Assembly: GCF_007665395.1 (NCBI RefSeq)
Contig: NZ_VDND01000006.1
Location: 62,001 to 126,000, forward strand
DNA: 64,000 nucleotides
Direction: 5' to 3'
Source of the DNA: Pseudomonas oryzihabitans
GTDB taxonomy: Bacteria > Pseudomonadota > Gammaproteobacteria > Pseudomonadales > Pseudomonadaceae
The notes beneath the pieces are model-generated. The model saw nothing but the letters and a program-made list of their open reading frames with translations. It was not told where the DNA came from and did no database searches. Made by a program: the position numbers and the translations under genes. Positions 45,591 to 54,555 of this stretch are shown piece by piece (within the stretch, counting starts at the first letter, position 1; each line of letters opens with the position of its first letter).

Positions 45591-48375
45591 TCACCCGTGT
45601 CAGCGGAAGTTTGAACGTCCAGAGCCCGGCGCCGCCGGGTTGGCCCGGGTAGCGCTCACGTCCTACCCGGACCTCGCAGGCCGTCGCCGCGCGCAGGGTC
45701 ATCTCCAGGGGAAACTGTCCGGCGAAGGCGAAGCGGATGCGCGTCGGCGACAGGTATTCCCAGCGTTGCAGCGGGATGTTGGCCTCTTCGAGGGCGGGGC
45801 TGCCGTCGCGACTGTCGCGCAGCACCAGCCGCGCCTGGGCACCGGCCAGGTGGACGTAGCGACCCTGCGGCAGGTCGCGTACCCCGGCGATGCCCTCGGA
45901 GCGCTGCAGGTCCGGCCAGCCCAGCCGTGGGTCCAGGCGCAGGGTACGCAAGCCGTCGAGGCCGCGGATCGACCAGCTGCCATCCGCCTGCCGGGCGAGA
46001 CTGGCGGCGTAGAAGCCATGCAGCCGCGCCACGTAGTCGCTCATCCACAGCGACAGCGGCCGTTCGGCGGCCATGCCCTGGTAGATCTCCTCCATCGTCT
46101 TGAGCGAGGCCTGCTTGGTGGCGGAGTAGAAGTGGTAGTAGAGATTCAGGCCGCGCAGCCGCCGCGGGTGCTCGGTGCGCTCGAAGGTATAGAGCAGGTC
46201 GCGAAAGCCGTAGTAGGGTCCGCGCCAGAGATTGGTGTAGACGTTCTCGTTGATGATCGGCGCGTAGTACTGCAGTCCCCCGGGCGTGGGGCGGATGAAG
46301 GGATAGAGGCCGCTCACCGACGGCTGCGCGCGGGTGATGTGGGAGTTGCCGCCGTTCACGTTGAGCAGGCCGGTATCGTAGGCGAGCTTGAGGGTGGCGG
46401 CGTCCGGCTGGGCGTCACCGGACCAGAAGATCAGCTTGACCGGCTTCTGCGGGGTGGTCAGGCGCTCGTTGATGTAGCGCGTCGAGCCGACTACCTCGCG
46501 GGTGAAGTCCACCTTGTCGTAGCCGGGGATCTGCATCATGTAGCCGTACAGGGCTTCGAAGTTGTCACCCTTCTCGGCCACCGCGGGTTGCCAGAAGAAC
46601 GGATGGCTGAAGGTATGGGTGGCCACCTCCACCTTGGGATCGGCGAACAGCCGGCGGGCGATGGGCTCCAGCTGGGCGGTCAGTTCCGGATAGCGTCCCT
46701 TGGCGCCGACCTCGCCCTCAATGATCGACGCCGAGGTGAGGAAGGGGTGCGGCCGGATGAGCTGGTCCAGCACCACCTGGCCGGAAAAGGGCGCGCCGGG
46801 CAGTTCCGCCTTGGAGGCGAAGGCGTCGCCGTCGATGTGCACCGTGGCGATCCGGCGACCGTTCTCGGTGGTCGGATCCGGGACCGGCAGCGGCGGCAGG
46901 CGCAGGGCCTTGGCGGTGAAGGCGAAGGGATCGATGATCCAGCGACTGGCTTCGGGGCCGTCTTCCATCAGGTAGGGGCTGAAGGCGAAGCCGCCCCAGG
47001 GGGCCACGCCCATGGGCACGAAGTTCTCGCCCTGGCCGGCCAGGGTGACCACCGGCGTCGGTCCGCCCGCTAGCGTCTGCACGGCGGGCAGGCCGCGGGT
47101 CCGCAGCTTGACCGGCGCCTCGAAGTTGCCGGCCAGCGCCGGGTCCGCCACCTTGAGGGTGAGGTTGTCGGGCAGTGGCTTGCGGCTGACGCCGAGCCCC
47201 AGGCGCTTGAGCAGGGCTTCGTTGTCCAGGGGCAGGCCGCCGAGGATCAGCAGCGGCGTCTTTTCCGCCACGCGCTGGCCGATCCAGTTGCTGAACTCCC
47301 GCGCGTTGGGTGGCGGCCCGCTGGTCATCCAGACCACCACGCCGGCGTAGAGGGCGCCGGGCCAGGCGGTGGGCAGCGGCTTGGCGGCATCGAAGTAGTC
47401 CAGGCGGTAGCCCTGGTACTCCAGCACGCTACCCAGGAAGCGGTGCACCATGGATTGCCGCAGCGCGCCCTCGCGCCCGTCGTAGAGCAGGGCCAGCCGA
47501 CGCGGTTGCAGGGTTACCGAGCTGATGCCCAGGGTGTTGAGATCGGGGGTGGTGATGTAGGGCACGTAGCCTTCGTCGCGTAACCGCTTGGCCAGTCGCT
47601 GGGCCTCTTCGCGCTGCTCCGGCGGCAGGTATTCGATGGCGATGACCGGGATGCCGGCACTGCGCGCCGCCGCGATCCGCGGCTCCAGCCACTCGCGGTC
47701 CTGGGCGCTGACCGGCCGATAGGTTTTCTTGCCGGCATCCCAGCCGGCGTAGATCGACTCCACCGCCATGGCCGCGGCGACCCCGGGTAATTCCGGTTGC
47801 ACCTCGAAGCCGCGGTTGAAGAACAGCTTGAGCGCGGGCTGGCGGCGATGCAGATCGGCGAGCAGGCTCTTCAGCGCCAGGCGCTGGGTTTCCCGCTGGT
47901 CTTCGGCGACCAGCTGGAAGCTGTCGAGGGTATCGAGGAACAGCCCCGTGTAACCGGCCTTGGCCAGCTGGGCGGCGCGTTCGAGCAGATGGGCACGCCA
48001 GACCGGCGACGCCAGATTCATCACCTGGCTGCCCCAGGCCTGGTTGGCCACCGGGCTGGCGCCCGCGCTGAGGCCGGCCTTCTCCAGCGCCGCCGCATCG
48101 CCGGCGAACTCACCGATGGACAGGTAGGCGAAGGGCTGAGCCCCGCCTTCGCGCAGGGTACGGACATCGGCAGGCGTGGCATGGCCGGGTTCGAGCACCA
48201 CCCAGTCGAACTGGGCGAGCTCGGCCACCGGTGGCTTTTCCGCGTACCAGAAGGCGACGCTGGCCGGTGCGGCCAGGGCCGTTCCCATGAACGACACGTA
48301 GCCCAGTAGCCAGACGCTCAGCGTGCGCCACCAACCGAAACGGGCTCCTGCCCTCGTTGCCTTGCCTGCCGCCAC
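45565..48375 (-). CDS. pelA: PelA, periplasmic Pel deacetylase and glycoside hydrolase
   Basis: The 936-residue multidomain periplasmic protein (P. aeruginosa 948) has a signal segment (about 13-36), an N-terminal GH114/GH166-type endo-alpha-N-acetylgalactosaminidase domain (about 40-290, PFAYLSIGEF, GLFLDTLDSF), a Rossmann/reductase-like domain, and a CE4-like deacetylase (HIDGDAFASK and THTFSHPFFW metal and catalytic motifs, about 515-620). Deacetylation makes Pel cationic and the hydrolase trims it. The start codon is GTG at 48375, with TAAGGA at ideal spacing. It is first of pelABCDEFG, 278 bp after the wza stop. Confidence 0.95.
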   Translation of the reverse strand: MAAGKATRAGARFGWWRTLSVWLLGYVSFMGTALAAPASVAFWYAEKPPVAELAQFDWVVLEPGHATPADVRTLREGGAQPFAYLSIGEFAGDAAALEKAGLSAGASPVANQAWGSQVMNLASPVWRAHLLERAAQLAKAGYTGLFLDTLDSFQLVAEDQRETQRLALKSLLADLHRRQPALKLFFNRGFEVQPELPGVAAAMAVESIYAGWDAGKKTYRPVSAQDREWLEPRIAAARSAGIPVIAIEYLPPEQREEAQRLAKRLRDEGYVPYITTPDLNTLGISSVTLQPRRLALLYDGREGALRQSMVHRFLGSVLEYQGYRLDYFDAAKPLPTAWPGALYAGVVVWMTSGPPPNAREFSNWIGQRVAEKTPLLILGGLPLDNEALLKRLGLGVSRKPLPDNLTLKVADPALAGNFEAPVKLRTRGLPAVQTLAGGPTPVVTLAGQGENFVPMGVAPWGGFAFSPYLMEDGPEASRWIIDPFAFTAKALRLPPLPVPDPTTENGRRIATVHIDGDAFASKAELPGAPFSGQVVLDQLIRPHPFLTSASIIEGEVGAKGRYPELTAQLEPIARRLFADPKVEVATHTFSHPFFWQPAVAEKGDNFEALYGYMMQIPGYDKVDFTREVVGSTRYINERLTTPQKPVKLIFWSGDAQPDAATLKLAYDTGLLNVNGGNSHITRAQPSVSGLYPFIRPTPGGLQYYAPIINENVYTNLWRGPYYGFRDLLYTFERTEHPRRLRGLNLYYHFYSATKQASLKTMEEIYQGMAAERPLSLWMSDYVARLHGFYAASLARQADGSWSIRGLDGLRTLRLDPRLGWPDLQRSEGIAGVRDLPQGRYVHLAGAQARLVLRDSRDGSPALEEANIPLQRWEYLSPTRIRFAFAGQFPLEMTLRAATACEVRVGRERYPGQPGGAGLWTFKLPLTRVSDGEIVCG

Positions 48376-48393
48376 ACCCTGTCCTTATCACTG

Positions 48394-48411
48394 CCTGATC
48401 TCGGTATCAGG
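48394..48411. promoter_or_regulatory. Leader hairpin or operator upstream of pelA
   Basis: Perfect arms CCTGAT and ATCAGG around CTCGGT lie just before the pelA ribosome site. A CATAAT -10-like hexamer (48425-48420 on the minus strand) is immediately upstream but has no good -35, which would suit an alternative sigma factor such as RpoS. Confidence 0.4.
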
Positions 48412-48606
48412 GTAGCTACATTATGCAAAAGCGTGACGAAAAACGGGCTCCGCCAAGCCAAGCGGCAGGAAAAAAGCGATCAATAGGTATCGAGATAAGT
48501 AATGGCTCGCCTGAGAAGGCGTCTAGTCGGCGGGTTTCAGGCGTTGAGGCGGAAGGGGAGTCGAGCGCGGAGGAGGGAGAAGAGGAGCAGAAAAAAGTAA
48601 GATGAA

Positions 48607-48643
48607 TTGCCGTCATGCGCGGCGGGAGCCGGCATGACGGCAA
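48607..48643 (-). terminator. Terminator between wza and the pel operon
   Basis: A perfect 12-bp stem TTGCCGTCATGC / GCATGACGGCAA with a 13-base loop begins about 10 bp after the wza stop. On the minus strand it is followed by TTCATCTTACTTTTTTC, a broken U-tract. It should separate the Wzx/Wzy operon from pel, perhaps only in part. Confidence 0.7.
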
Positions 48644-48653
48644 GCGAGCGCTA

Positions 48654-49766
48654 TTACTTGAAGCTGCTGTTCAGGTTGGCGCTGGTGGAGAGGATGTTGG
48701 TGGAACCCAGCAGTTGGCTGACGAAGCGGTTCCAGCGGGTGATACCGGCCGGGCCGACGAAGACCACGTCCTGCGGCTGCAGGTGGAAGTTCTGCGCCAG
48801 CACATAGGCGGTGGGGTTCTTGGCCGCCAGGTGGAAGACCTGGGCGGTGGCACCCGGGGCCTTCAGGTCTTCCGGACCACGGATGACGTAGACGGCATCG
48901 GCGTTGGCGGTTTCCTGCTGGATGCCGCCGGCCTGGCTCAGGGCTTCCATCAGGTTCAGGTTGGTGACCTTGTAGCTGACCGCTGCCGGGGCGCGGACTT
49001 CACCGACCACGTAGACCTTGCGGGCATCGTTGTAGGGCAGGTGGAGGCTGTCGCCGTCCTTCAGGTAGATGCCGTACAGCTTGGAGTCCTTGCGGTTCAG
49101 GCTGTCGGTATCCAGGCGGTATTCCTTGCCGTCGCGCACCAGGGTCACGCCGGACAGGTCGGCACCACCGGTGTTGGCCACGCCGGCCTGGCCCAGGGCT
49201 TCCACCAGGGTGATGGGCTTGGTGGTCAGCGGGATGGCGTCGCCCTTGTTCACGGCGCCGGAGATGGTGACCTTCTGGCTACCGAACTTGAGCACGCTGA
49301 CGTCGACCTGGGGATTGTCGATGAAGGTGGCCAGGCGACGGGAGATGTCGGTACGGATCTCTTCCAGGGTCTTGCCGGCGGCGCGTACGGTGCCGACGTA
49401 GGGGTAGAACAGGGTGCCATCCGGGCGCACCAGGCGACCGTTGGCTTCCAGCTGCTGCTGGGCACCGGACGGGGCGGTCAGTTCGGGGTGGTCCCAGACG
49501 GTGATGTAGAGCAGGTCGCTCGCGCCGACGCGGTAGGCCTGCGGCTTGTAGTCCAGCAGGGGCTTGAGGTCGGGTGCCTTGGAGAGGGCCGCGGAATCCT
49601 GGCTCAGCAGCAGCGAGCTGGTGATCGGGATCAGCTGCACCTTGGTGCCCTGGATGCTCGGGTCGCTCTTGAGGTCGTCCTGGTCCAGGTACTGACCCGG
49701 GGAGTAGGCGCAACCCTGGAGGACGATGCCGGACAGCAAGGCCAGAGCGGTAAATTTGGTTTTCAT
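48654..49766 (-). CDS. wza: Wza-type outer-membrane polysaccharide export lipoprotein
   Basis: The 370-residue OPX protein forms the outer-membrane exit channel for the Wzx/Wzy-made polymer. It has a lipoprotein signal (ALALLSGIVLQGCAYSPG), the polysaccharide-export domain (YRVGASDLLYITVWDHPELTAPSG, about 97-120), two SLBB-type repeats (VTISGAVNKG and VYVVGEVRAPA) and a C-terminal helix that would line the pore (NRFVSQLLGSTNILSTSANL). The ATG at 49766 has AAGGA nine bases upstream. It is the last gene of the operon and is directly preceded by a 25-codon ORF. Confidence 0.92.
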   Translation of the reverse strand: MKTKFTALALLSGIVLQGCAYSPGQYLDQDDLKSDPSIQGTKVQLIPITSSLLLSQDSAALSKAPDLKPLLDYKPQAYRVGASDLLYITVWDHPELTAPSGAQQQLEANGRLVRPDGTLFYPYVGTVRAAGKTLEEIRTDISRRLATFIDNPQVDVSVLKFGSQKVTISGAVNKGDAIPLTTKPITLVEALGQAGVANTGGADLSGVTLVRDGKEYRLDTDSLNRKDSKLYGIYLKDGDSLHLPYNDARKVYVVGEVRAPAAVSYKVTNLNLMEALSQAGGIQQETANADAVYVIRGPEDLKAPGATAQVFHLAAKNPTAYVLAQNFHLQPQDVVFVGPAGITRWNRFVSQLLGSTNILSTSANLNSSFK

Positions 49767-49767
49767 G

Positions 49768-49845
49768 TCATTCGTCCTTGATTGCTGATTGAGTGTAAGC
49801 AAGAGGAATAAATCGGAGGGCAGATGCAACGAGCCGGTTATTCAT
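49768..49845 (-). CDS. 25-residue upstream ORF / leader peptide of wza
   Basis: An ATG at 49845 preceded by GAAGGAACACC (ideal spacing) opens a 25-codon frame that ends TGA one base before the wza ATG (TGA-C-ATG). The peptide starts MNNRLVASALRFIPLA and is amphipathic with a short hydrophobic core. Its ribosome site is at least as good as that of wza. It could be a leader peptide that couples ribosomes into wza, or a small membrane-active protein. It is in a different frame from wza and could be missed by annotation because of its size. Function unknown; translation is an inference. Confidence 0.5.
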   Translation of the reverse strand: MNNRLVASALRFIPLAYTQSAIKDE

Positions 49846-50050
49846 GGTGTTCCTTCGCAAGACGTAGCGGCCCGTGGCAGTGGGCCGGTTCCAAGCGGCT
49901 AGCCTGTCCGGTACGCGAGTGAACTCGAGGCCTCATCGTGGAGCGGTACGGGCACTTGAGTCTGCTGGTCTGAGACTGGCCTTTAGCCATCGAGTTCAGC
50001 GCGCCGGCAGGCGAAAAAGGTGACGCCGTTCGAAATCTGTCGTATCTCCG

Positions 50051-51094
50051 CTAGCGCGGTCCTATGACCGTGCAGTCATGTTTTTGCAGGTGCTTTTCCA
50101 GCAGGGCCACCTGGGGCTTTTCGCCACCGCCCTTCGGCTCGATGGCCAGTGGGTAGTCGCCCCAGCCCGGCCCGGCGGCCCAGTAGGCGCTCGGCACGCA
50201 CTGCTCGCCCAGATAGCTCAGCAGATTGTCCATGGCTTCCAGCCACTCCGGGTGTGCAGGTATCCCATATTCGCCAATGAATCCGCGCAAATCGTGCTTT
50301 TTCAGCCACTCGATGAAGGGCTTGGTACGTTCCACCCCGATCATGGGATGGACGCCCTTCATGCCGGTGGCGTAGTTGCCGCTGGAGTCCGCGTCGAAAT
50401 AGATGTGGGCTTCGTAGATCAGGTTGTTCGCCGGATCCTTGATCAGCAGGTCGCCGTTCACCTGGGGCCAGCGCTGGGCACTGGCCCAGCTGTCGCCTTC
50501 GATGAAGATCGGCGTCCGCATGTCGACGGTGCGGATGCTGTCCACCGCCGTCTGCGCCGCCTTGGGCCAGAGTCCCTGGGTGTCATGGGGTTCGTTCATG
50601 ACATCGTAGCCGTACAGCGCCGGATGGTTCTGGAAGGTGGTGGCCAGGCGTTTCCAGACGTCGGCGTAGCTGGCGTAGGACACCTGGTACGAGCCGATCA
50701 ACTGGCCGCGATAGCGCGCGTAGTTGTGCAGGTCCAGGATCACCTTCATCCCGTACTGGTCGGCGAAATCCAGGGTGCGCTTGAGCAGGGCGACCTGCGC
50801 CTGGTCCAGCTCGCCACCGAGTTGCGGCTGTACCCGCTCCCAGAGGAAGGGGAAGCGGATGAAGCGGATGCCCTTGGCGCTGTAGCGGCGGAAGTAGTCC
50901 TCGGTGGGATAGAAGTAGTTGGTACCTTCCACCCCCGGCAGTACCTGGCCGGCGAAACCGGCGGCCGACAGGTTGATGCCGATGAGGTCCAGCTTGGCTG
51001 CCGCAGGCTCTGCCTGAGCCTTGCCGAAAAGCGCCGCGGACAGTAATGCGGTGGCCAGCAGGCCACGACCGATACGACGTTTCACTGATGACAC
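50051..51094 (-). CDS. Secreted glycoside hydrolase family 5 (endoglucanase-like)
   Basis: The 347-residue enzyme has a signal peptide (KRRIGRGLLATALLSAALFG, cleavage near 28). The GH5 barrel shows both catalytic acids: Glu168 in VMNEPHD (acid/base) and Glu275 in GFIGEYGIP (nucleophile), with DLHNYARYRG near 121. The start is taken as GTG at 51094, which has GAGG at good spacing and begins a normal signal peptide; an ATG at 51115 directly abuts the flippase stop. It sits between Wzx and Wza, so it probably cuts or edits the polymer made by this operon, which would then contain beta-linked glucose or mannose. Confidence 0.88.
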   Translation of the reverse strand: MSSVKRRIGRGLLATALLSAALFGKAQAEPAAAKLDLIGINLSAAGFAGQVLPGVEGTNYFYPTEDYFRRYSAKGIRFIRFPFLWERVQPQLGGELDQAQVALLKRTLDFADQYGMKVILDLHNYARYRGQLIGSYQVSYASYADVWKRLATTFQNHPALYGYDVMNEPHDTQGLWPKAAQTAVDSIRTVDMRTPIFIEGDSWASAQRWPQVNGDLLIKDPANNLIYEAHIYFDADSSGNYATGMKGVHPMIGVERTKPFIEWLKKHDLRGFIGEYGIPAHPEWLEAMDNLLSYLGEQCVPSAYWAAGPGWGDYPLAIEPKGGGEKPQVALLEKHLQKHDCTVIGPR

Positions 51095-51115
51095 GGGCAG
51101 CACCTCGGGGTCCAT

Positions 51116-52387
51116 TCAGGAGCTCTGTTGATAAACGGGGGCGGGTTGCAGCGGCGGGGTGCGCCGCGCGAAGAATTCCAGGGCCAGGTAATCCACGGTC
51201 ACCCGGATCGTCCAGGCGATGGCGGCGCCCATGATGGAGAAATGCTGGATGCAGACCACCAGCAGGCCCAGGTAGGGCAGCAGCTCGGCCAGGTGGATCA
51301 TCGCCGTGGTGCGCGAATGCCCCCGGGCCTGGATCTTGGCGAAGGGGATCTGCGCCAGGGCGTTGAAGATGAAGCCGACCACCAGGATGCGCAGGATCTG
51401 CGCCGCGTCCCCACCGTACTCGGGGCCCATCCACACCGTCATGATCCAGGGTGCGAGGATCAGGATCGGCAGCACCATCGCCAGGCTGATCAGCAGCAGG
51501 CCCCAGAAGGCCTTGTTGGCCTGGCGCGCGGCGTCTTCGCCGCTCTTGCTCAGCAGCGGGAAGACCACCCGGGCCACGGCGTTGGGGATGATCAGCATCC
51601 GCGACACGGCTTCGGCAGGGGCGGTGTAGAAGGACACGCGGCCGGCGCCGACCATGTGCGAGAGGACGAAGCGGTCGAAGTACACCATCAGCGGGCTGAT
51701 GATGTTGCTCACGGTCATCCAGCTGCCGAACTTCAGCAGCTCCTTGAACACCTCGACCTTGAAGGTGCGGATGCCTTCGGGGAAGTCCTTGTGCAGCGGC
51801 CAGTAGGCCAGCGCCATGGAGACGATCCGCGCCAGCACCAGGCCGATCACCGTGGCGGAGAAGCTGGGCTCGATCAGCACCGCGATCAGCGGGGCGATGG
51901 CCAGCAGGCTGTTGGAGAAGGTCCGCAGGATATTGAATTCACCGAAGCGCTCGTTGCCTTCGAGGTAGGCGAACCAGACCGTCGCCAGCAGGAAGGGCGG
52001 CACGCACAGGCTCAGCCAGCGGAAGCCGGCCACGGCATTGTCGAAATGCTCGGGCGAGACGTGCAGCAGGCTCACCACCTTGCCCGCGCCGAACCAGAGC
52101 AGCAGGGTCGCCACCAGGCTCAGGCCGATCACGGCGCCAGTGGCGGTGCCCATCACCAGCCGATTGAGGGCCTTGTCGCCATGGTGCATGGCGACGGCGC
52201 GGATCACCGCCCGCGAGAGACCGGCATCGAACAGCGTCGCATAGCCGACGATGGCGAAGGCCAGGGTGAAGAGGCCGAACTGCTCGACTCCGAGCAGGCG
52301 CGACAGCACGCCCATGGTGGGCAGGGCGATGGCGCTGGGAATGACGACACCCAGGATGTTCCAGGTGCTGTTTTTGATCATCGACAT
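51116..52387 (-). CDS. Wzx-type polysaccharide flippase
   Basis: The inner-membrane MOP-superfamily protein has about 12 helices and roughly 423 residues. It should move lipid-linked repeat units to the periplasm. The NSTWNILGVVIPSAIALPTMGVLSRLLGVEQFG start and the FDAGLSRAVIRAVAMHHG loop are typical of Wzx/RfbX proteins. The start is uncertain: ATG at 52387 or GTG at 52402, neither with a well-spaced ribosome site. It follows the polymerase gene after a 51-67 bp gap containing a 10-bp hairpin, and its stop is directly followed by the GH5 gene. Confidence 0.88.
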   Translation of the reverse strand: MSMIKNSTWNILGVVIPSAIALPTMGVLSRLLGVEQFGLFTLAFAIVGYATLFDAGLSRAVIRAVAMHHGDKALNRLVMGTATGAVIGLSLVATLLLWFGAGKVVSLLHVSPEHFDNAVAGFRWLSLCVPPFLLATVWFAYLEGNERFGEFNILRTFSNSLLAIAPLIAVLIEPSFSATVIGLVLARIVSMALAYWPLHKDFPEGIRTFKVEVFKELLKFGSWMTVSNIISPLMVYFDRFVLSHMVGAGRVSFYTAPAEAVSRMLIIPNAVARVVFPLLSKSGEDAARQANKAFWGLLLISLAMVLPILILAPWIMTVWMGPEYGGDAAQILRILVVGFIFNALAQIPFAKIQARGHSRTTAMIHLAELLPYLGLLVVCIQHFSIMGAAIAWTIRVTVDYLALEFFARRTPPLQPAPVYQQSS

Positions 52388-52416
52388 CGTGGGGGTGGAC
52401 ACTCCATGGGGCCCCG

Positions 52417-52438
52417 GGCGCTCGTCGGGACGAGCGCC
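52417..52438 (-). other. Intercistronic hairpin between wzy and wzx
   Basis: Perfect 10-bp stem GGCGCTCGTC / GACGAGCGCC with a two-base loop sequence; no U-tract. One of four such hairpins in this operon. Confidence 0.6.
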
Positions 52439-52453
52439 GGGAGCACGGGGGGA

Positions 52454-53731
52454 TCAGGCCGGGCGAGCCAGCGGGCTGCTCGGGCGCGGGTAGGGGCTGC
52501 TGACGTAGGTTTCCTTGGCCGCTGCGGAGCTGTAGTCATGCAGCGCGCGCAGGGCCTGGATGACCAGCAGGTAGCAGATGGTGGCCTGGAGATACTCGAA
52601 GAATCCGGCCAGCGGCCAGATCACCAGCTGGGCCAGGGTCGCGGTCACCACGAAACCGGTATCGGGGTGCAGCATCTTCGCCCAGCGATAGTAGAGGAAC
52701 AGCGAGACCGGGATGATGATGAAGGACAGGAAGCCGAAGCGGAACAGGGTGCCGAACACGCCCACGTCGGAGAGGAAGAAGTACTCGCCGAAATAGGGGA
52801 TGAAGCCGTTGTTCCACATCAGCGACAGCGAGCCGCTGGGCAGCCAGTGGTTCTGGCTGAGGTGGGAGAAGATGTAGCCGAGGGTCTGCTCGCGCACGCC
52901 GTCGGTGGGGCCGTCCTGCACCGACTGGGCGTAGAAGTCCACGTTCAGCCCCAGCACCTTCATCAGGTCGGGGAAGATGAAGAATGGCGACACCAGCAGT
53001 CCGGCGACGCAGATCCAGACGATCGACTTGCTCTTCAGGCAGAACACGGTGAAGCACAGCGCCAGCACGATCAGCTGCCGGGTCTGGGTACCGAACACCA
53101 GCGTCAGCAGGAAGAACATGGCCAGCACGATGTGGAGGGTCTTGTTGCGCGCCGAGCCATCGATCGGCGAGATGCCCTTGTTCCAGGTCTGGATGCAATA
53201 GAAGTAGGCCAGGCACAGCGCCGGCGCGCCGATGGAGGAGCGGTCCGGGCGGTCGAAGGAGGACTGCTTGTCGCGTAGGTCGGGCAGGACGCCGAACTTG
53301 AACATCCAGGCCATGACCGCCGCCAGCAGGGCGGTGATCAGCAGAGCCTTCTCGAATTGCGAGGCGGTCATGTTGCGACCGAGGAACATCAGGGTGGCGA
53401 AGCCGAAGCTGAACAGGATCCGCCGCTCCTCGATCAGCCCATAGACCAGCGGCTGACCGTAGAAGAGGAAGGAGAAGACCGCCGGCAACCCGATGAAGAC
53501 CACCGACGAATAGACGGCGTAGGTCATCAGGATCTTGAATTCGCGCTGCTGGGTACCGATGCTGGTCAGCAGGTAGAAGAAGGTGAAGGCCATGCAGATG
53601 GCCAGGTACAGCTCGTTCAGGTAGAGGATGCCGACCGGGTTGTGCGGGCTTTCGCCGAACACGTCCAGGTGCAGGATCAGCAACGGGATCAGGAGAACGA
53701 AGGAAACGGTGCTTTTACGGAGAATACTCAT
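52454..53731 (-). CDS. Wzy-type polysaccharide polymerase
   Basis: The 425-residue inner-membrane protein has about 10-12 helices and a periplasmic loop of about 60 residues near 275-330 (DGVREQTLGYIFSHLSQNHWLPSG). Wzy proteins share little sequence, so the call rests on topology and on position between a GT26 gene and a Wzx flippase. The ATG at 53731 has GTAGG upstream; the in-frame ATG at 53743 has none. It would link repeat units into a chain in the periplasm. An oligosaccharide ligase is the alternative. Confidence 0.8.
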   Translation of the reverse strand: MSILRKSTVSFVLLIPLLILHLDVFGESPHNPVGILYLNELYLAICMAFTFFYLLTSIGTQQREFKILMTYAVYSSVVFIGLPAVFSFLFYGQPLVYGLIEERRILFSFGFATLMFLGRNMTASQFEKALLITALLAAVMAWMFKFGVLPDLRDKQSSFDRPDRSSIGAPALCLAYFYCIQTWNKGISPIDGSARNKTLHIVLAMFFLLTLVFGTQTRQLIVLALCFTVFCLKSKSIVWICVAGLLVSPFFIFPDLMKVLGLNVDFYAQSVQDGPTDGVREQTLGYIFSHLSQNHWLPSGSLSLMWNNGFIPYFGEYFFLSDVGVFGTLFRFGFLSFIIIPVSLFLYYRWAKMLHPDTGFVVTATLAQLVIWPLAGFFEYLQATICYLLVIQALRALHDYSSAAAKETYVSSPYPRPSSPLARPA

Positions 53732-53793
53732 AGACCTACCCATCCAGACGGGAGCACCGGACGCGCGGTCCGGTGGTCATCTTCCTTGCGGCC

Positions 53794-53816
53794 GAGACGC
53801 TGCGGGGCAGCGTCTC
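53794..53816 (-). other. Intercistronic hairpin at the end of the GT26 gene
   Basis: Perfect 10-bp stem GAGACGCTGC / GCAGCGTCTC with a GGG loop, overlapping the stop codon of the GT26 gene; no U-tract. Confidence 0.6.
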
Positions 53817-54555
53817 AGGTGCGTCGACTGCTGCGTTCCTTGAGGTAGATGGGCAGGATGCTCAGGGCATCGTGCACGTACCGCTTGGCCAGGCGCTTGG
53901 GCTCCGAACACATCCGGTGCAGCCATTCCAGCTTGGCCTTCTGCATCCAGCGCGGGGCCCGCTTGACGGTGCCGACGGCGAACAGGATGGAAGCGCCGAT
54001 GCACAGGCCCACGCCGGTGCGCTGGCTGCTGTCGATCTGCCGCGCCAGCTTTTCCTGCCGCGGAGCCCCTACCGCGTAGAGGATGAACTCCGACGGATGC
54101 TGCATCACGAAGTCGACGCACTTCTGCGTCTCCAGCGGATCGTTGATGAAGCCCATCGGCGGATTGTAGTGCTCCAGCTGCAGGTGCGGATACATCCGCC
54201 GCAACTTGCCCACGTCGGTCTCGCTCGAGCCGATCAGCACCACCTTCAGCCGCTCGTCGTTGGCCTTGCGCAGGATGCTCAGGGTGAGGTCGCTGCCGGT
54301 GATGACCTCGGGCACGGCGACGCCCAGCGACTTGAGGATCGGCAGCAGGATGCGGCTGTCGCAGATGCGCTTGCCGGCCCGCTGGTAGGACTCGCGCAGG
54401 TCGGGGTTGCTCTGCAGCTGCACCACATGGTCGATGTTCGGCGTGACGATGTAGCTGTAGGGCCGGTGGATGTCCTGGGCGATTTCGCTCAGCAACTGGT
54501 CCTTGGTACCGGTGAAGAAGTCGATACCGAAAGCCTGGGTGCGTAGGTTAGACAT
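53815..54555 (-). CDS. GT26 glycosyltransferase (WecG/TagA/CpsF family)
   Basis: The 246-residue product has the WecG/TagA/CpsF domain: YIVTPNIDHVVQLQSNPDLRESY with the donor-site Thr-Pro-Asn, the CDSRILLPILKSLG stretch, GSSETDVGKL and the YAVGAPRQEKL motif. The C-terminal basic helices are the usual membrane-docking appendage. Members transfer ManNAc, ManNAcA or GlcA to lipid-linked acceptors (GumM of xanthan is a member). The ATG at 54555 overlaps the GT2 stop by 8 bp. It probably adds a late or capping sugar to the repeat unit. Confidence 0.9.
   Translation of the reverse strand: MSNLRTQAFGIDFFTGTKDQLLSEIAQDIHRPYSYIVTPNIDHVVQLQSNPDLRESYQRAGKRICDSRILLPILKSLGVAVPEVITGSDLTLSILRKANDERLKVVLIGSSETDVGKLRRMYPHLQLEHYNPPMGFINDPLETQKCVDFVMQHPSEFILYAVGAPRQEKLARQIDSSQRTGVGLCIGASILFAVGTVKRAPRWMQKAKLEWLHRMCSEPKRLAKRYVHDALSILPIYLKERSSRRT

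Noticed and set aside
47403..47412. GGCGGTAG inside pelA as a second ops element
   Set aside because: It is within a coding region on the opposite strand to transcription and lacks the GCGTG second half.
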